NCBI RefSeq assembly: GCF_030272615.1
Contig: NC_081409.1
Span: 239,719,832 to 239,783,831, forward strand
DNA length: 64,000 nucleotides
DNA from: Cryptomeria japonica
Lineage: Eukaryota > Streptophyta > Pinopsida > Cupressales > Cupressaceae
Direction of reading: 5' to 3'
Shown here: positions 1 to 11,355 of the stretch, piece after piece
Numbering within the stretch: position 1 is the stretch's first letter
Layout: each line of letters starts with the position of its first letter
Made by a program: the position numbers and the translations under genes
The notes under the pieces: model-generated
Seen by the model: the letters and a program-made list of their open reading frames with translations, nothing else
Told to the model about the DNA's origin: nothing
Database searches by the model: none

Positions 1-894
1 TCTTTGAACTTCACAAATGCTTGAGCTTTTCTTGTCAAGCAATGTACCCACATCTTAAAGACATCAAATTATGAAAGATGATAGTCCCAAATCTGCAAAC
101 GACTGTTACAACATAGTGAATAAGGGAAATCCATAGATACATTAATGAGTAGCCCTAGATCAATACAAAGAGAGCACATGCATGCTAAGGGAGCATTGAA
201 CAAGCCTTTTTCAGGATAATATAATGGTAGTAAAAGAAATCAATAAAGAGCATAAGTTCATCAAGAACAATTCTTAGCCACAAAGATCTAAGGTAATCAT
301 AGATGAGCTGATAATAAGTGAGTTCAAGAAGACACACTCAAGCCTTCATCACATTCCATAAAAAGAAAATCATTATTCCATATAATTGGAAGGAAATGAT
401 ATATTGCAAAGATTACTATGAAGGTCTAAAATAGTAAAAGAGATGAGACTAATCTTTTATTTCTACTTACAATAGTGAATTGGTTGAGATATACTCATAG
501 ACAAAGTGAATGACATGTATGAGAACAACCTCAATAAAGGTAAAAAGGACAATAAATAGTAGTGATAGATGACAATGCATTGAATGTGCCAAGAAAAAGA
601 CAGTGGAAGCCATGGAGAAATCACTATCAAAACAAAGCCATTAAATAAAACTATGTTGGCACAACTTGAGAAGCATAGTAGAACAATGAAAAAAGAACAC
701 TACTTGGTCCTTGAAAAGCATGTAGTCACAATGATTGAAAACCACAATGACAACATAGAGGGCATGAATGTTTGGAGTATTTCCATTCTTAAGAATCTCA
801 TGATAGTCCATTATTAGGACAGGTGAAGTGCACTATGAAAGTGTCTTAAAAGGCTAATATAGCCATAAGTGATAGTGCCAATGATTTGAGTTCA
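1..894. other. unassigned sequence, no recognisable gene
   Basis: No protein domain, RNA gene or repeat is recognised here. One open frame of 77 codons (584-817) is rich in Lys and His but has no motif and no flanking gene signals, so it is not called. The stretch may be decayed transposon or spacer sequence. Confidence 0.5.
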
Positions 895-1175
895 AATCCT
901 CATGAAATACAATCATGTTTATCTCAATGCAACGTTTGCCAGCATCGTCCCTGCATGTGCCAAAATAGGAGCTTTGGAACAAGGTATGGACATCCATCAA
1001 AGCATAATTGAAGGGGGTTTTTTGTCAGAAATTAGTTGCAAATGCTCCAATAACAAAAATCACAAAATGGGGTAGCATACACATGGCATGTGAACTGTAT
1101 GACGGAATACCTCAAAGAGATGTCATTTCATGGAATTTTAAGATCGCAGGATATGCACAAAATGGATTAATTCGA
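895..1175 (+). pseudogene. PPR (pentatricopeptide repeat) protein fragment
   Basis: Two adjacent frames read as consecutive pieces of a plant PPR protein of the PLS type. The first, from about 902, contains FASIVPACAKIGALEQG followed by an IHQSI-type helix. After a frameshift near 1035 the second contains GSIHMACELYDGIPQRDV and SWNFKIAGYAQNGL. The order matches the usual 'VPACAKIGALEQG / KCGSI..A..LFD.MP.RDVISWN.MI.GYAQNG' repeat block. Only about two repeats remain, with no start, upstream repeats or C-terminal E/DYW domain. PPR proteins normally bind organellar RNA; this fragment cannot. It ends at about 1175 where an A-rich repeat block begins, so it was probably captured or cut by a transposon rather than being a local host gene. 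Confidence 0.8.
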
Positions 1176-1489
1176 AAAAAAAAACTAGTTGCCCTTGATT
1201 GCGAAAAAAAATTAATTGCCCTTCATTGAAAAACAAAGAGTTCCTTTGATTGCAAAAAAAAACCTTACCTTGCTTGTGCAGAGATCGCTCCGGCGGGGGG
1301 GGGGGGGCAAGGAGGCAAGACGGTCGCCACTTGCTTCGGTTTGCTTTCAAAATGAAAATGCGTTGTGTTTTTTTTTAAAAATAAAATGCCCAAGGTCATC
1401 GGAATTCCGACGAACACGGGCATTTTTAAAAAAATAAATCAAATTTTCACACAATGCTCCTTGTCCGTCGGAATTTGACCCCAAATGTA
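1176..1489. repeat. A-rich short tandem repeats, G-run and TCGGAATTCCGA palindrome
   Basis: Three degenerate units of about 30 bp (an A-run followed by TTGCCCTTGATTG-like sequence) lie at about 1170-1262, then a G-run at 1294-1307. At 1397-1412 lies a palindrome around TCGGAATTCCGA, and a related GTCCGTCGGAATTTGACC lies at about 1465-1483. Short CCGTCGGAA-type palindromes are common near the ends of plant CACTA and other DNA transposons, so this may be a transposon end. The adjacent gypsy-1 coding sequence stops exactly at this block. Confidence 0.4.
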
Positions 1490-3379
1490 TTAGTGACAAA
1501 TTCTTTCAGTTCTTTTGCTGACAAGGATTGAGCTACATGTATGGTATGTTGAGCTTCTTTTGTTCCAATGTTTATTGGCTGTGTAGGTTCAATTACCACT
1601 AATGATCACTCTTGAAAGTGATCAGGCAAAATATCAAGTATCCCACCTTCAGGTGCCTCGGAGAGGTTTTCACCGTTAGGTACGTCCTTGATTTTTACTA
1701 TTTTTGATTTTGACACCGCCACAGTGTGGTTTTTGCCATTAGAATACTTTTTTTTATTTATTTTTATTTTTGAGACTAAGATACTTGACATCTGCTACTA
1801 TCATGTTCTCACTTTGTTCACTGGTGGAAGAGCCCATTTGTTCAACTACATTAAGATAACAGACTAATGTATAGTCGTTGGCAAAGGTAGGTATATTCAA
1901 AGGTTGATCTTGGAGAGTATAGTCAATAAGCTCAGGATGTACTAGGGATAAAGATTTAACAGGTTCAAGGGAATTCATAGTATTGTCATCACAACCTCAG
2001 ACTGACAAGTTGAGTTCTATAAGACTACCTTGTGTAAGCGTCTCAAGACCAGGAAGAGTTAGAACACAATTATCAAAGTTTATGTTAGTATTTAGGGGAC
2101 CTAATCCAACAGACCTACAACTGGAACCATCCTCTACTTCGAACTGGACTACATATCATGGTTCGATAGTAACAAGTTCATCAGACAATGTTTCGACATT
2201 CATGATGAAGTAGTCATAGTTTGGTGTCGAATAGGAAATGTCATAAATAGATTTTATTTTAGAGTGATCAGAGTCAGAAGATGAAGGCTCAGACTCCTCT
2301 TCAAGTGGCTTAGTGAAAGCATGTATAGTATCAATATCTACATCTTTGATGTTGCAAGTTCCTTCGTGATTTGGTTCAATGATCACTTGTAGTTTACATA
2401 CCTGTTGACATAACCTTGATGACTCTGCCAGTCTTTGTCGTCTTTCCCATTCAGCTTCCTCTGGACTAATGACCTACCTTGCTGTTGTAGCCTCCAATTC
2501 TTCATTTGTAGTCCCATACCTAATTTTCTCTATCTCATTAGAGGGAGATATAGTAGGTGAATAATTTTCTTGTGCTCTTTCTTCTTTCAATTGTTGTTCA
2601 TAATCTTCTTGTCTTTTTAGTTCGATTTTCGCTATTTCCTTTTGCAATTTCAAGCGTATTATCTCTTGTGCTTCATTTATGATATCATTAGGTTCTTTAG
2701 GAGTTACTTCGGTAGAGGTATCTGATAGAGGCTCAAGACCTCATTCATACTCATTCGAGTTAGTTTTTGAATCCTTTACTTGCATTCTTCTCGTATATGC
2801 GACATGAATATTTACTGGTGCAAACAAGTTTTTGATTCCTTCTTCTCTTATATCTTCTGCTTCTTGTAAAGTTATTGCTGATATAGTTGGAACTTGATGA
2901 CAAGATGCTTCTTCTCTCTTGATTCCAATTCTTCTTGTTCTTTTTCATACTCATCCTGAATTTGTTGAGTATTTACTTCTTGTGATGTTGGGGGTAGTAT
3001 CTTTTCCTCCACTTAGGCTATTGATGAGAAGTATGTTTTTGATTTGATGACTCTTCTAGATGGTAGCCGAGTCCAATTTATCATTTGTGGACTTAGTTTG
3101 TAACTTGATAGGTTCAGTGATTCCGTCTTGGCGCTTTCCTAAAGGACCGGTACTTGAATATCCCATACGTTGAGTCATCTTATATCCAGGACCATATTAT
3201 TCAGGGGAGATAACACTGTGATGTCCTTCTCTATTTTAACTCTCTTCTTTGAAAAGCCATTTGAGAACTGCCACCTCTTCTATTTCATCTGCAAGGGAAG
3301 TAGAGGACTGTTCAAAAATACCATCATAGATGACGTTTGTATTTGAAGCTTGTGGCTTCATAGACTCTGACAGTTTTCC
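1490..3379 (-). pseudogene. gypsy-1 G-patch-like segment and pre-RT linker
   Basis: Downstream of the protease, a G-patch-like MTQRMGYSSTGPLGKRQDGI lies near 3120-3180, matching MGYDGKGLVGNRKEGILEPI of gypsy-3. A long acidic, Glu/Lys-rich linker follows in broken frames, with QKEIAKIELKRQ near 2650 and EEESEPSSSDSDHSKI near 2290. The last readable parts are GENLSEAPEGG (about 1640) and PINIGTKEAQ (about 1560), homologous to GENLLEAPKDE and FNIGTKVDP just upstream of the gypsy-3 RT. Homology stops near 1490, so the element was cut immediately before RT. The function of the linker is unknown. Confidence 0.65.
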
Positions 3380-3920
3380 AGACTATCTTGGTGATGGTGG
3401 AAGAGACATCAATGAGAGTACAGGTTTGATGTTGTATCCATCCATACCAGTACCTATGATTTTCAATTTCTGTTCTAAGTCTCTCATCAAAAATTTTGAA
3501 CTTTCAGCTGCAGAGGCTGCTTTGTTATGAGGAACAAGGGTATCAACACCTTGCTTTAAAGCATTATAGGTGTAGGTTGTATCCGCAAGAACACTAAATT
3601 CAACCCCATTGTAGGGAAATTTTAAACATTGCTGATAAGTAGGGGACACTGCTTGCATCTCATGAATCCAAGCACCTAACAAATAACATCTCGTTCTATA
3701 GGTTCCACCTTGATCGACAATAGTACTAGACCCTTACATGTTCTTTCTTCTTCATCATAAGATTTGATTGTTATTTTCTTTGTTGGATCAATGACATTAT
3801 CAAAAAATCCTAGTTGTATTAGTAAATTGTAGGTACAAATGTTCAACCCAATGCCTCCATCTATCAAAACACGTTTGACTTGGTGCTTATGGATCATAGG
3901 TTCAATAATCAATGGCTGGT
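3380..3920 (-). pseudogene. gypsy-1 aspartic protease pseudogene
   Basis: The frame at 3912-3676 contains VLIDGGIGLNICTYNLL, the retropepsin-like active-site region with DGG in place of the usual D(S/T)G, as is common in this plant lineage. A frame change near 3680 leads to GAWIHEMQAVSPTYQQCLKF, the conserved block after the protease flap (LGRPWIH.M in gypsy-3). The protease would cut the gag-pol polyprotein. The region between gag and this domain (about 4500-3920) is frame-broken and only weakly readable. Confidence 0.75.
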
Positions 3921-4499
3921 TATGCGGATGATTCAGTGAATTATCATCTTCAAAAAAAAAGACAGGTAGTGAGGTGAAGTCAAGTGACCCACCATAGATT
4001 GAAACTAACCCACATCTTAGTCTTTAGGGACGTTAGTAGTGAGCAAAGATTTGTCTAAAATCTCTCTAGGAGAAGAACAGATTTTAAGTAGTTCAAGAAT
4101 GGAGATTTGAGCGGTTGTTCACTTTAATTATTTAACAATTCTATAACCAGAAGAAGATGATGAAGCTAGATGTTTGGATTTAGCAGTGATCGTATCTGGC
4201 TATTTGTTTGAAGCACTCGGTAGATTTGACGTTGTCAATGGATTTGATGATGTTTGATTGAGAGAGGAAGAGATAACCCCTTTGAGAGTAACCTTCTTTT
4301 GAGCGCGGGTTACAACATTCTCAGTTTGCATTTTATTTGTTTATCTTTAACTATAACCACGTTGCAATATTCAAATTGGGAAGATTCAATCATGTTGATC
4401 ACATTGTCATTGTTGGCACAGGTGTAAGTGACTTTGGCACCTCCCTTGGATTTTGAGGAATCACCTTATTCATAAGCCGGTAAAGGATCTTTGAAGGCT

Positions 4500-5942
4500 T
4501 TTTTATCAACATTAGTCGTATGGTTTCCAACAACAATTTTGCCTGCATCGATGAGGTCTTGAATCTCATGTTTGAGTGTCATGCAATTATTTGTGGTATG
4601 ACCCTTGTTTCAATGATATTCATAGTATTCATTTTCTCTCCACCATTTAGGTTTATCCTTAGGATCATATGGTTTAGAGTTATCTGGAAATGTGATCAGT
4701 TCGTTTGCCAATAGAGTTTTAAAAGATGACTCATAGGATTCTCTCAGGGGAGTAAAATCACGCTTAGGTTTTGAAACCCAGGGCTTCTCTTTAAACCACT
4801 CTTTTGATTTCTTAAAGGGGTTTTTTGTAGTTCTTTCAGCTGCTTTGAGGGCTTGTGTTCCGCTAGTCAGGTTGAATACTACATGTTTTGATTTTGGTTT
4901 GACATTATCAGCCACTCCATCAATAACAACATTTCTATTATTATCTTTGTCGTACTTCCAGTATTTGTTCTTTTCTTTGGAACTAGAGCCTTGATGTGTT
5001 TCTTTATAAAGTGATATATCTCCTTTCTGGACAAGAATGCCTTCCATCTTGAGAGCACTATCTACCATTTTGTTGAATGAAGGGTATACTTGCATTTGGA
5101 TACTATCTTTTAACTCAGGAATCATATTATTGACAAAGATGTCCATTTTCTCAGAATCAGGAATGGGTCGTGAAAACCTAGAGAACCTCTTTCTCCAACA
5201 ATAAAATGAAAGTAAGAAAAGATTCTCCTGTCTTCTGTTTGGTATTACAAAGCTTGATCATTGTGATCAGATGGCGAATGTTATAGGAGTATTTTTGTAG
5301 AAACAATTCAACTAGTTCTTCAAAAGATTTAATTCCTATAGGTAGGCTTGAGAACCATTCCATAGCTTGTCCTCCTAAACTTCTTGGAAAGAGGCGCATG
5401 AGATAAGTATGTTTGTGCATGAATTCCATACATAGGGCACAAAATTCTTGGACATGGTCCTAGGGATATGAGTTTCCATCATATTTATCAAGCTTAGGAG
5501 TTTCTGTTCTGGAAGGAAACAGAGGCATGTAAAGACTCTTGTCGAATGGAAAAGGAAAAATCATATCGAAGGAATATTTCATAGGAGATTTGTCTTTATC
5601 TCTCATTTCCCTAATCTCAGTTTGTAGTTCTTTTAGTTGTTTTGTCATCAATGCTAGTGGATTATCATCTTCTTTAGTGATAAGACTTTCAACATTGTAA
5701 TCAGGAGGGAGTTTAGCTCCTTGTTTGGCCAATTATAGAAAGTGTTCTTCTTTTTCTCGGGCCATGATAATCTTCATCATCTTTCTGAAGTTTTTGTCTT
5801 TTTGACATTTTGCTACTATTTCTTCTCCGGGTTCGAAAACTTCAGAATCACTGGAAGAGGAATCACTATCATTAACCTGGATACTAATGTCATCACGATC
5901 TTTACATTTATCAGTCTCTTTTTCTTGTCTTCCTTCAGACAT
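4500..5942 (-). pseudogene. gag: gypsy-1 gag (capsid/nucleocapsid) pseudogene
   Basis: The first Met in frame is at 5942, after an upstream stop. The N-terminus is acidic and Ser-rich. The retrotransposon gag domain follows at about 5430-5180, with TYLMRLFPRSLGGQAMEWF, FEELVELFLQKYSYNI and CNTKQKTGESF. After a frameshift near 5180 come SRPIPDSEKMDIFVNNMIPE and a basic linker. The end is a nucleocapsid-like knuckle, YYEYH*NKGHTTNNC, in which a stop replaces one residue and the first Cys is Tyr. In-frame stops lie near 5733 and 5460. Gag would package element RNA in the cytoplasm. The domain is closely similar to gypsy-3 gag (TYLMRLFPRSLGGKAMEWF), which supports the same family. Confidence 0.85.
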
Positions 5943-8201
5943 ATTGGAAGATAAGGATTGATCCAAAAATGGTTTGTTTGAAGATGAAGGTTTGTCTGAG
6001 TATCATTGTTCAAAAGATTCTGAGAAAATGAACATTTTGGTAAAAGGATTACTTCACAATGTTACTGTCTCATTGTTTTTCTTGTTCTTGTTTTTAGAAG
6101 AGCTCCTGGTTTGAACAGGCATTTACAACCGAAGTGACCGAGAGTCAGATGTGATGCAGATTCCAAGATTAAATCAAAGCTAGTTACACGTTTTAACATA
6201 GTGATTGAGAGAGGTGACTAAGACCTAGTTTGGTTTCAGGAACGATCTATCCTGTGTAAGACATGATCTAAGCAACCTAGGTTGATTAAGTTTGATAAGC
6301 GATTGATAAGTTTGATAATCGATTGATTTGAACTAGCTAGGAGATAATCGACAAAGTCGTGCAACACAATGACAAAGATACACTATCAAGGTTGTTTATG
6401 CTCAAGATTATGATGACCAGATTTACGCTCACTGCAAACTAATTAGGAAAGTATGATAGTTCTAGGAAAGTACACCAACATACAAGTTTTGGACTGACAA
6501 AATCAGAGATTCATACGACAGAGGATACTGACTCAGATGATAATTTAACAGGTTCTAGATGACACAGACCGTCTCTCATATGAGTTGCTTCCTATACTCG
6601 AACGAAAGTTTAATGTTAACCAGATGACAACTTATCATAATTCAAAACAACTCGTATGACAAAGTTTAAAAGCTTGAACGACAATCCTCAGAGACTAGAA
6701 TGATAGTTTAAATAAGACAAAATGACAAACTAGAAAACCTAGACGACCATGTATTCAACTCGTACAATGAATTAGGAAGCTCGTACAATAAATTAGGAAG
6801 CTCGTCTGACTATTGTACTCAGAGACAAATTTTTGACAAGGAGACTAAGTTTTTCGACCACTGAATTTTGATTTATTTATTTTGGTGTTTTTGAGTTTTT
6901 TCCAGTTTTTTAGATTTTCAGTTTTTTAGTTTTTTTCAGTTTTAGCCTCGAACAAAAAACACAACAAACACATGAGATCCAAAGTGACATCAAACACAAC
7001 ACGCTAATTCTAAGGAAATTGGTTGAGAGAGAAAACCTTTACTTGCAGACTCAAGTACACACCTAATAGCTAGTCAGAATACGACCGTTGAGTCTCACGC
7101 AATGGATTATCAAAGTTGTATTAGCCAACTCCAAATGCTAATGGGGGCACGAAATGAAAATTATCTTGGGAGAGTTACTATATTTCTTGCATGAAGATTA
7201 TCCCCCTTTCAGAGGTGAATCAGGTAGCTTCTATTTTAAAGTTCGTAGTAAGGATTTCCGTTCAAAATTATCCCTTGAAGATGCACAAGTGTGATTGAGG
7301 CCTATAGCCCGACAAGGTATCAAAACAAGTTGTAGTCACACAAGTGTGATTGAGACCGCGAGGCCCTACAAAATGCCTGATATGAGAGATCTCAAAAGAG
7401 AAAAATCAAATAATCTCATCCCTCGAGACTTTAATCCCGAAAGGCCTATTTATTATAATGAGTTGGAATGCTTGGGTTTAGTTGTACTCACTTGGGTCGT
7501 TCTCATAGGGTGATTACTTTTTCCCACTGTGACAGGCCCGCTAAAAGGTACACAAATCTCAAACTTAGAAAAAAGCTTCGAGGGTTTGGATTTCTGATTG
7601 TCCGTGCAGACAAGAGCATACTTTCCTACCTCTTAGATTTTTCTTCAAACACAAAAGACAGATTTGTTCATTAACCAAATAGAAATTTAAGTGCCTAAAA
7701 GTGAATTTAAAGAATACAAGATATTTGGTTGATTCTCCTTAGGAAACCTACAAAACCAACACATCAGTAGTCATGTTGTTTTTTATTCTTTGACATGCGT
7801 GAGTTTGATTTGATAAATTCTTCGACAAGTGTTCTGCAGAAAATGAGTTATGCTGTGAAAATCTTAGGCAGACAAAAGACAATTCAGGGTTAGCGTCAAT
7901 GAAGTTCAAAGCCAAATTAAGAAAACCCTAAAAAGATACCATTTATAGAATGTGAAACTCAGAACTTCGTACGACAATTCCCACACTGCAGATTGAGTAT
8001 TCTCACCAGACCGAACGAGTAAACCCCAAAAGAAGACGACAAAATAGAAACTTGTACGATGATTCCCACAGAGTTGAACGAGTATTCTTAGAACTCGTAG
8101 ATAATGAATAAAAACTCGTATGACCTTTTGTAGAGGCTATACGGACGAAAAAACTGAAAAATAAAATAAAGATCTTGCAAGGCCAAAAATGAAATCCTCG
8201 A
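5943..8201 (-). other. gypsy-1 untranslated leader with dispersed CTCGTAYGAC-like motifs
   Basis: About 2.2 kb separate the primer site from gag with no credible ORF. Short related motifs (ACTCGTATGAC, GCTCGTACAAT, GAACGAC, CTTCGTACGAC) recur in two clusters, about 7970-8150 and 6400-6850. The piece between them contains a stretch near 7440-7560 that aligns on the opposite strand with the gypsy-3 leader (ACCCAAGTGAGTACAACTAA against ACCTAAGTGGGAACAACTAA). A direct repeat of CACAAGTGTGATTGAG lies at about 7281-7355. Confidence 0.6.
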
Positions 8202-8219
8202 GCCCCACGGTGGGTGCCA
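8202..8219 (-). other. primer-binding site of gypsy-1
   Basis: The minus strand reads TGGCACCCACCGTGGGGC four bases inside the LTR end. The gypsy-3 element has TGGTGCCCACTGTGGGGC in the same place. The conserved position and sequence identify the tRNA primer site, and the type is familiar from Tat/Ogre-like plant gypsy elements. The exact tRNA was not determined. Confidence 0.75.
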
Positions 8220-8223
8220 AAAA

Positions 8224-9193
8224 TGTGTGTGTGAAAAGTGGATTTGTATCTGTATATGTATCTGAATACACAACACTTCAATTAAGTCATTAGATGCATG
8301 GTTAGAAAATCAATAATCAATAATGAACAATAAACCATTACAAAGTGACCTATTGCCTTCTAGTAGATGTGAGTTTAGTTTAGCTCTCAAATTTTCATAT
8401 GCAACACCAGTGACTAGATGACACCTAAACGAAGGATTTAATCTATATGAGTATGAAATTGAGCTAAATGAATGCAAGATTAAGCTATGTATGCATGATT
8501 AATCTAACATGATTTAAGAAATATTAAGCTAGATGATCTAACAAATATGCAATAACTAATATGTAATATCTCAATGCACAAATCTCAATAAGCCTAGAGC
8601 ATAATAACAATAATCTTCAGGTTCTTTTTCTTTGAGAGATGAAGACCCGAATTTATAGAAAATCTAGAGAGAGACCAAAGATCGATCAATGATGAGCGGC
8701 AAAGATTCTCCAAAAGGAAGTACAATCCAGGTGAATTGATGTGATTGGTTGCTTTTCTCAGCTTTAAAGGAAATTGAACTAATTTTAAGATAAAATCAGA
8801 AAAACTAATTTATTTCATATTTTATTTTTTGATTTTTAATTGATTTAATTTCTTTTCTGAGATTTTTCAGTTTAATTCCATTTTGATTTCTTTTCTCAAT
8901 TTTAAATTCTTTTCAATTTAATTCTTTTTTGATGATTTAATGGCAAATTGATTTATTAATTAAATATGCTCGGATATTTAATTGAATAAATAAGACAATT
9001 GATTAAAATGATTTACTTGGAATGATTAATTAATTAATATTGAGTGATTTATTTGCCATGTGACATTGATGACTGAGAATTAATTAATTAGGTGGTCATG
9101 ATTGACTTAATTTGCCTTTTGTTAGGACCTTGGTGATGTAGTCGAGATTAGGGGGCCTATGGTTTAGGTGACCATTTTTAGGGTATTGCAACA
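8224..9193 (-). repeat. 5' LTR of gypsy-1
   Basis: On the minus strand it starts TGTTGCAATACCC (9193 downward) and ends ACACACACA at 8224, directly before the primer-binding site, giving TG...CA termini and about 970 bp. The outer edge is supported by the neighbouring transposon copy: gene B intron sequence alignable to copy 2 stops at 9194. The interior is AT-rich. No second copy of this LTR is visible in the window. Confidence 0.7.
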
Positions 9194-9235
9194 CATTATT
9201 AAATTCAAGTTCTAATTGTTTATTTTAAATGTACT

Positions 9236-10440
9236 TCAATGTATTCGGACCAAAGTGCATACCGTAAATGGGGCATCGACATCTTGAGGTAAGATGATGG
9301 CAGTCCCTCGATGACATGGTGTCAACCCTCCTCTGTTCAAAAAACATTGACACGTGTTATGGTTCATATGTGTATATATATGGAGTTTAATATTGCACTG
9401 TAAATTATATAAATAAATTTGTACCTCTATAGGATGATCATTGTTTGTGCATAGAAGATTATAATATGATGAGATGACATCATCATGTGCACCCTCGCCA
9501 ACATCATCATATCCACCATGGGCCACGTCAACATCGATAGGATCACCATATCCTCCATGGGAAACATCACTCTGGGGACCCGTACATATACCCCCGCAGC
9601 TCATGCAAACATGTGCTATGCTGGGGGCAGCCCTCACCTAGTGCAACTGCTCTAACAAATTGCCCAAAAGGGCACTCAATGAACCAAGAGAATACTCCAC
9701 TGCTCGATGATGAACGAGTTCAGGAACAACTGGTGTGGGAAGAGGAACAAGGGGATCATCATGCACACAATTTCTGACTCTATCACTCAATTTGGCCCCT
9801 GGCCTGTCCTGTGGCATGCCTCGACCAACCCCCTGGAATGATCTCATGTCAAAGTAATTGGGTTTTCTACCCAATTCAAATTCAACCCATAATTTTTTCA
9901 AAAAATACATCGGCACCTCATGATTAGAGTGTGGTGGATGGTCAAATACCATCCACCAATGCTCCCAAAAGTGTGCACCTATTTGTGGGTGCCTACACCA
10001 TCTAATAGAGATACGTGGCTTCTTGCTAGTTATCTCCTCACCCATTTTTGGGTTCACAAATAGCATTTCAAATTATTTTTTATAATTTTCAAATCATTGA
10101 CCTCTTTATAAGAGAGGTCAATAGAATAATAAGCACACATGGACTCCCTCCATGTCCGATAACTATCCAAATCATCATCCAATGTCTGTACAGAACACAC
10201 ACCTTGCATACTATCTGCAGGATGTAGTAGCTGGGGAGGAGGATGAGGGTCATGTCTTATGGTATGAATATTTGTGATGAGGGCAGCAATATTCCTCCTC
10301 ATGTATTCCCTCAACTGCTCAACAGTATGTGGAGGTGGAGGTGGAGGTGGAGGGGAATGTGGACGTGGAGGTGGGGGTGAAGAAGGAGGGGGTGGAGGTG
10401 GTTGCTGACCTAACAAATCATCTATGTTAAAGTCATCCAT
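9236..10440 (-). pseudogene. gene B of DNA transposon, copy 1 (exons 1-2), pseudogene
   Basis: The start ATG at 10440 gives MDDFNIDDLLGQ, then a proline run of about 30 residues and a helical stretch (EQLREYMRRNIAALI). Next come ISIRWCRHPQIGAHFWEHWW, HEVPMYFLKKLW.EFELG, FQGVGRGMPQDRPG, a basic patch and a Ser/Leu-rich helix. A 1-nt loss near 10055 breaks the frame before NPKMGEE, and a TAG replaces a Glu codon near 9640 (QLH*VRAAP; copy 2 has QLHEVRAAP). Exon 1 ends near 9423 at a GT donor. A second exon with a GTATGC donor is seen at about 9258-9340. I do not recognise the family; a DNA-binding accessory protein of the transposon is an inference from its place in the element. Confidence 0.6.
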
Positions 10441-10619
10441 GATATGAATATAATCTACATATATATACAAACATGAAAATTTACAATTACTATTTAATTT
10501 ATATTTCACCTTCCAAAAAAATACTTATAATTAAATACAATATTTAAAAATATAAATTTAAACATTCAAAATTTTATGCACAATTAAAATAATGAGAGAG
10601 AGAGAGGGGGAGAGTAGTT

Positions 10620-10624
<5 letters not shown>

Positions 10625-10695
<71 letters not shown>
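10625..10695. repeat. (GA)n tract
   Basis: About 70 bp of uninterrupted GA, preceded by a shorter GA run at about 10594-10612. It lies upstream of gene B in copy 1 at the same position as the GA-rich block at 39.44-39.67 kb in copy 2, so it is an ancestral part of the transposon and not a late microsatellite insertion. Confidence 0.9.
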
Positions 10696-10697
<2 letters not shown>

Positions 10698-11099
10698 TAT
10701 TGTTCATTTTCTATCTATAGTTTATTATTTGTTTTTTGTGTAGGGTTTATTGTTCATTTTTTTTCTAGGGTTTATTGTTCATTTTTTTTCTAGGGTTAAA
10801 TATTTTCTGGTAGTTTTTAAAATTTGCATACATCAAACAATTTGTAGTTGTCTCGGTTTATGTTTTTCTTTTTCTTTTTCTACCTAGGGTTTTAAGTTTT
10901 AACTATTTTTTATTTTTCATGTTTTCTACAATATTTGAAAACTAAAAACAACTATTTTAAACATAAAATTAAATATTTTTTACACTATTAAACAAAAACA
11001 TTTTTCAAACTTTAAAACTTTAACCTACTCGCTAGAATTAAAAAATAACAATAAATTAACATGTGTTTAGAAAAAAAAAAATGAAAAATGAAAATAATA

Positions 11100-11355
11100 T
11101 TAAAAAGCAAAGGTATGTACCTGGAATGAGGGAAAAAATGGTTTTTGGGGTCGGTTGGCAAGCTGAAAACGGCACCCGTGCTTCCTCGATTCACTCACCC
11201 ATTTTGTGAACAGTAAAAATGAGGAGGAAATAGCTAAAAAAAAAACGCCTTGGGCCCCTGAAGCTAAACAGGCTCCCAATTCCTAAATATCGGTGCCCAT
11301 TTCTAGCGGGAAACTTTTCCAACCTGCGAACTTCCATGGGATTGGCAACCAACTC
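11100..11355. repeat. right terminal region of DNA transposon copy 1
   Basis: It carries GGCACCCGTGC, CACCCATTTTG, GGGCCCCTGAAGCTAAACAG and CGGTGCCCATTTCTAGCGGG, then ACTTCCATGGGATTGGCAAC. Copy 2 has the same series (40.11-40.41 kb). The GGCCCCTG/CAGGCTCC pair around an AAGCTAAA loop forms a weakened hairpin. The terminal TTGG-CAA-CCAA is a small inverted repeat, as at the other element ends. Confidence 0.6.

Larger units (their letters stand above)
1490..9193 (-). mobile_element. Ty3/gypsy LTR retrotransposon remnant (gypsy-1), 3' truncated
   Basis: Read on the minus strand the order is 5' LTR, primer-binding site, leader of about 2.2 kb, gag, aspartic protease, G-patch-like segment and a long acidic linker. 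The coding sequence is lost near 1490, just before reverse transcriptase would begin. RT, RNase H, integrase and the 3' LTR are absent. The gag and the stretch before RT match gypsy-3 (46.1-54.4 kb), so the two are members of one family. The LTR starts at 9193 within an intron of the copy-1 transposon gene B, so gypsy-1 inserted into that transposon. Many stops and frameshifts show it is dead. Confidence 0.85.
9194..11355 (-). mobile_element. DNA transposon copy 1, right-end fragment
   Basis: This fragment is collinear with 35.6-36.85 kb plus 39.37-40.405 kb of the large transposon in this window. It holds the first two exons of gene B, the same promoter-proximal sequence, a GA tract, AT-rich sequence with repeated GGGTTTATTGTTCATTTT, and the right end with GGTGCCC-type motifs. 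The gypsy-1 LTR abuts it at 9194, within the second intron of gene B. The left part, including gene A, is not present. The right boundary is set where similarity to copy 2 ends, at ATTGGCAACCAACT (11341-11354). Confidence 0.75.

Noticed and set aside
1294-1307. Run of 14 G as an assembly or sequencing artefact
   Set aside because: Cannot be decided from sequence; G-runs also occur in the P and Q LTRs (31101 and 59726), so it is left as a plain repeat.
7295-7674. Two overlapping short ORFs in the gypsy-1 leader
   Set aside because: The segment is homologous as nucleotide sequence to the gypsy-3 leader, where no matching frame is open, so it is non-coding.
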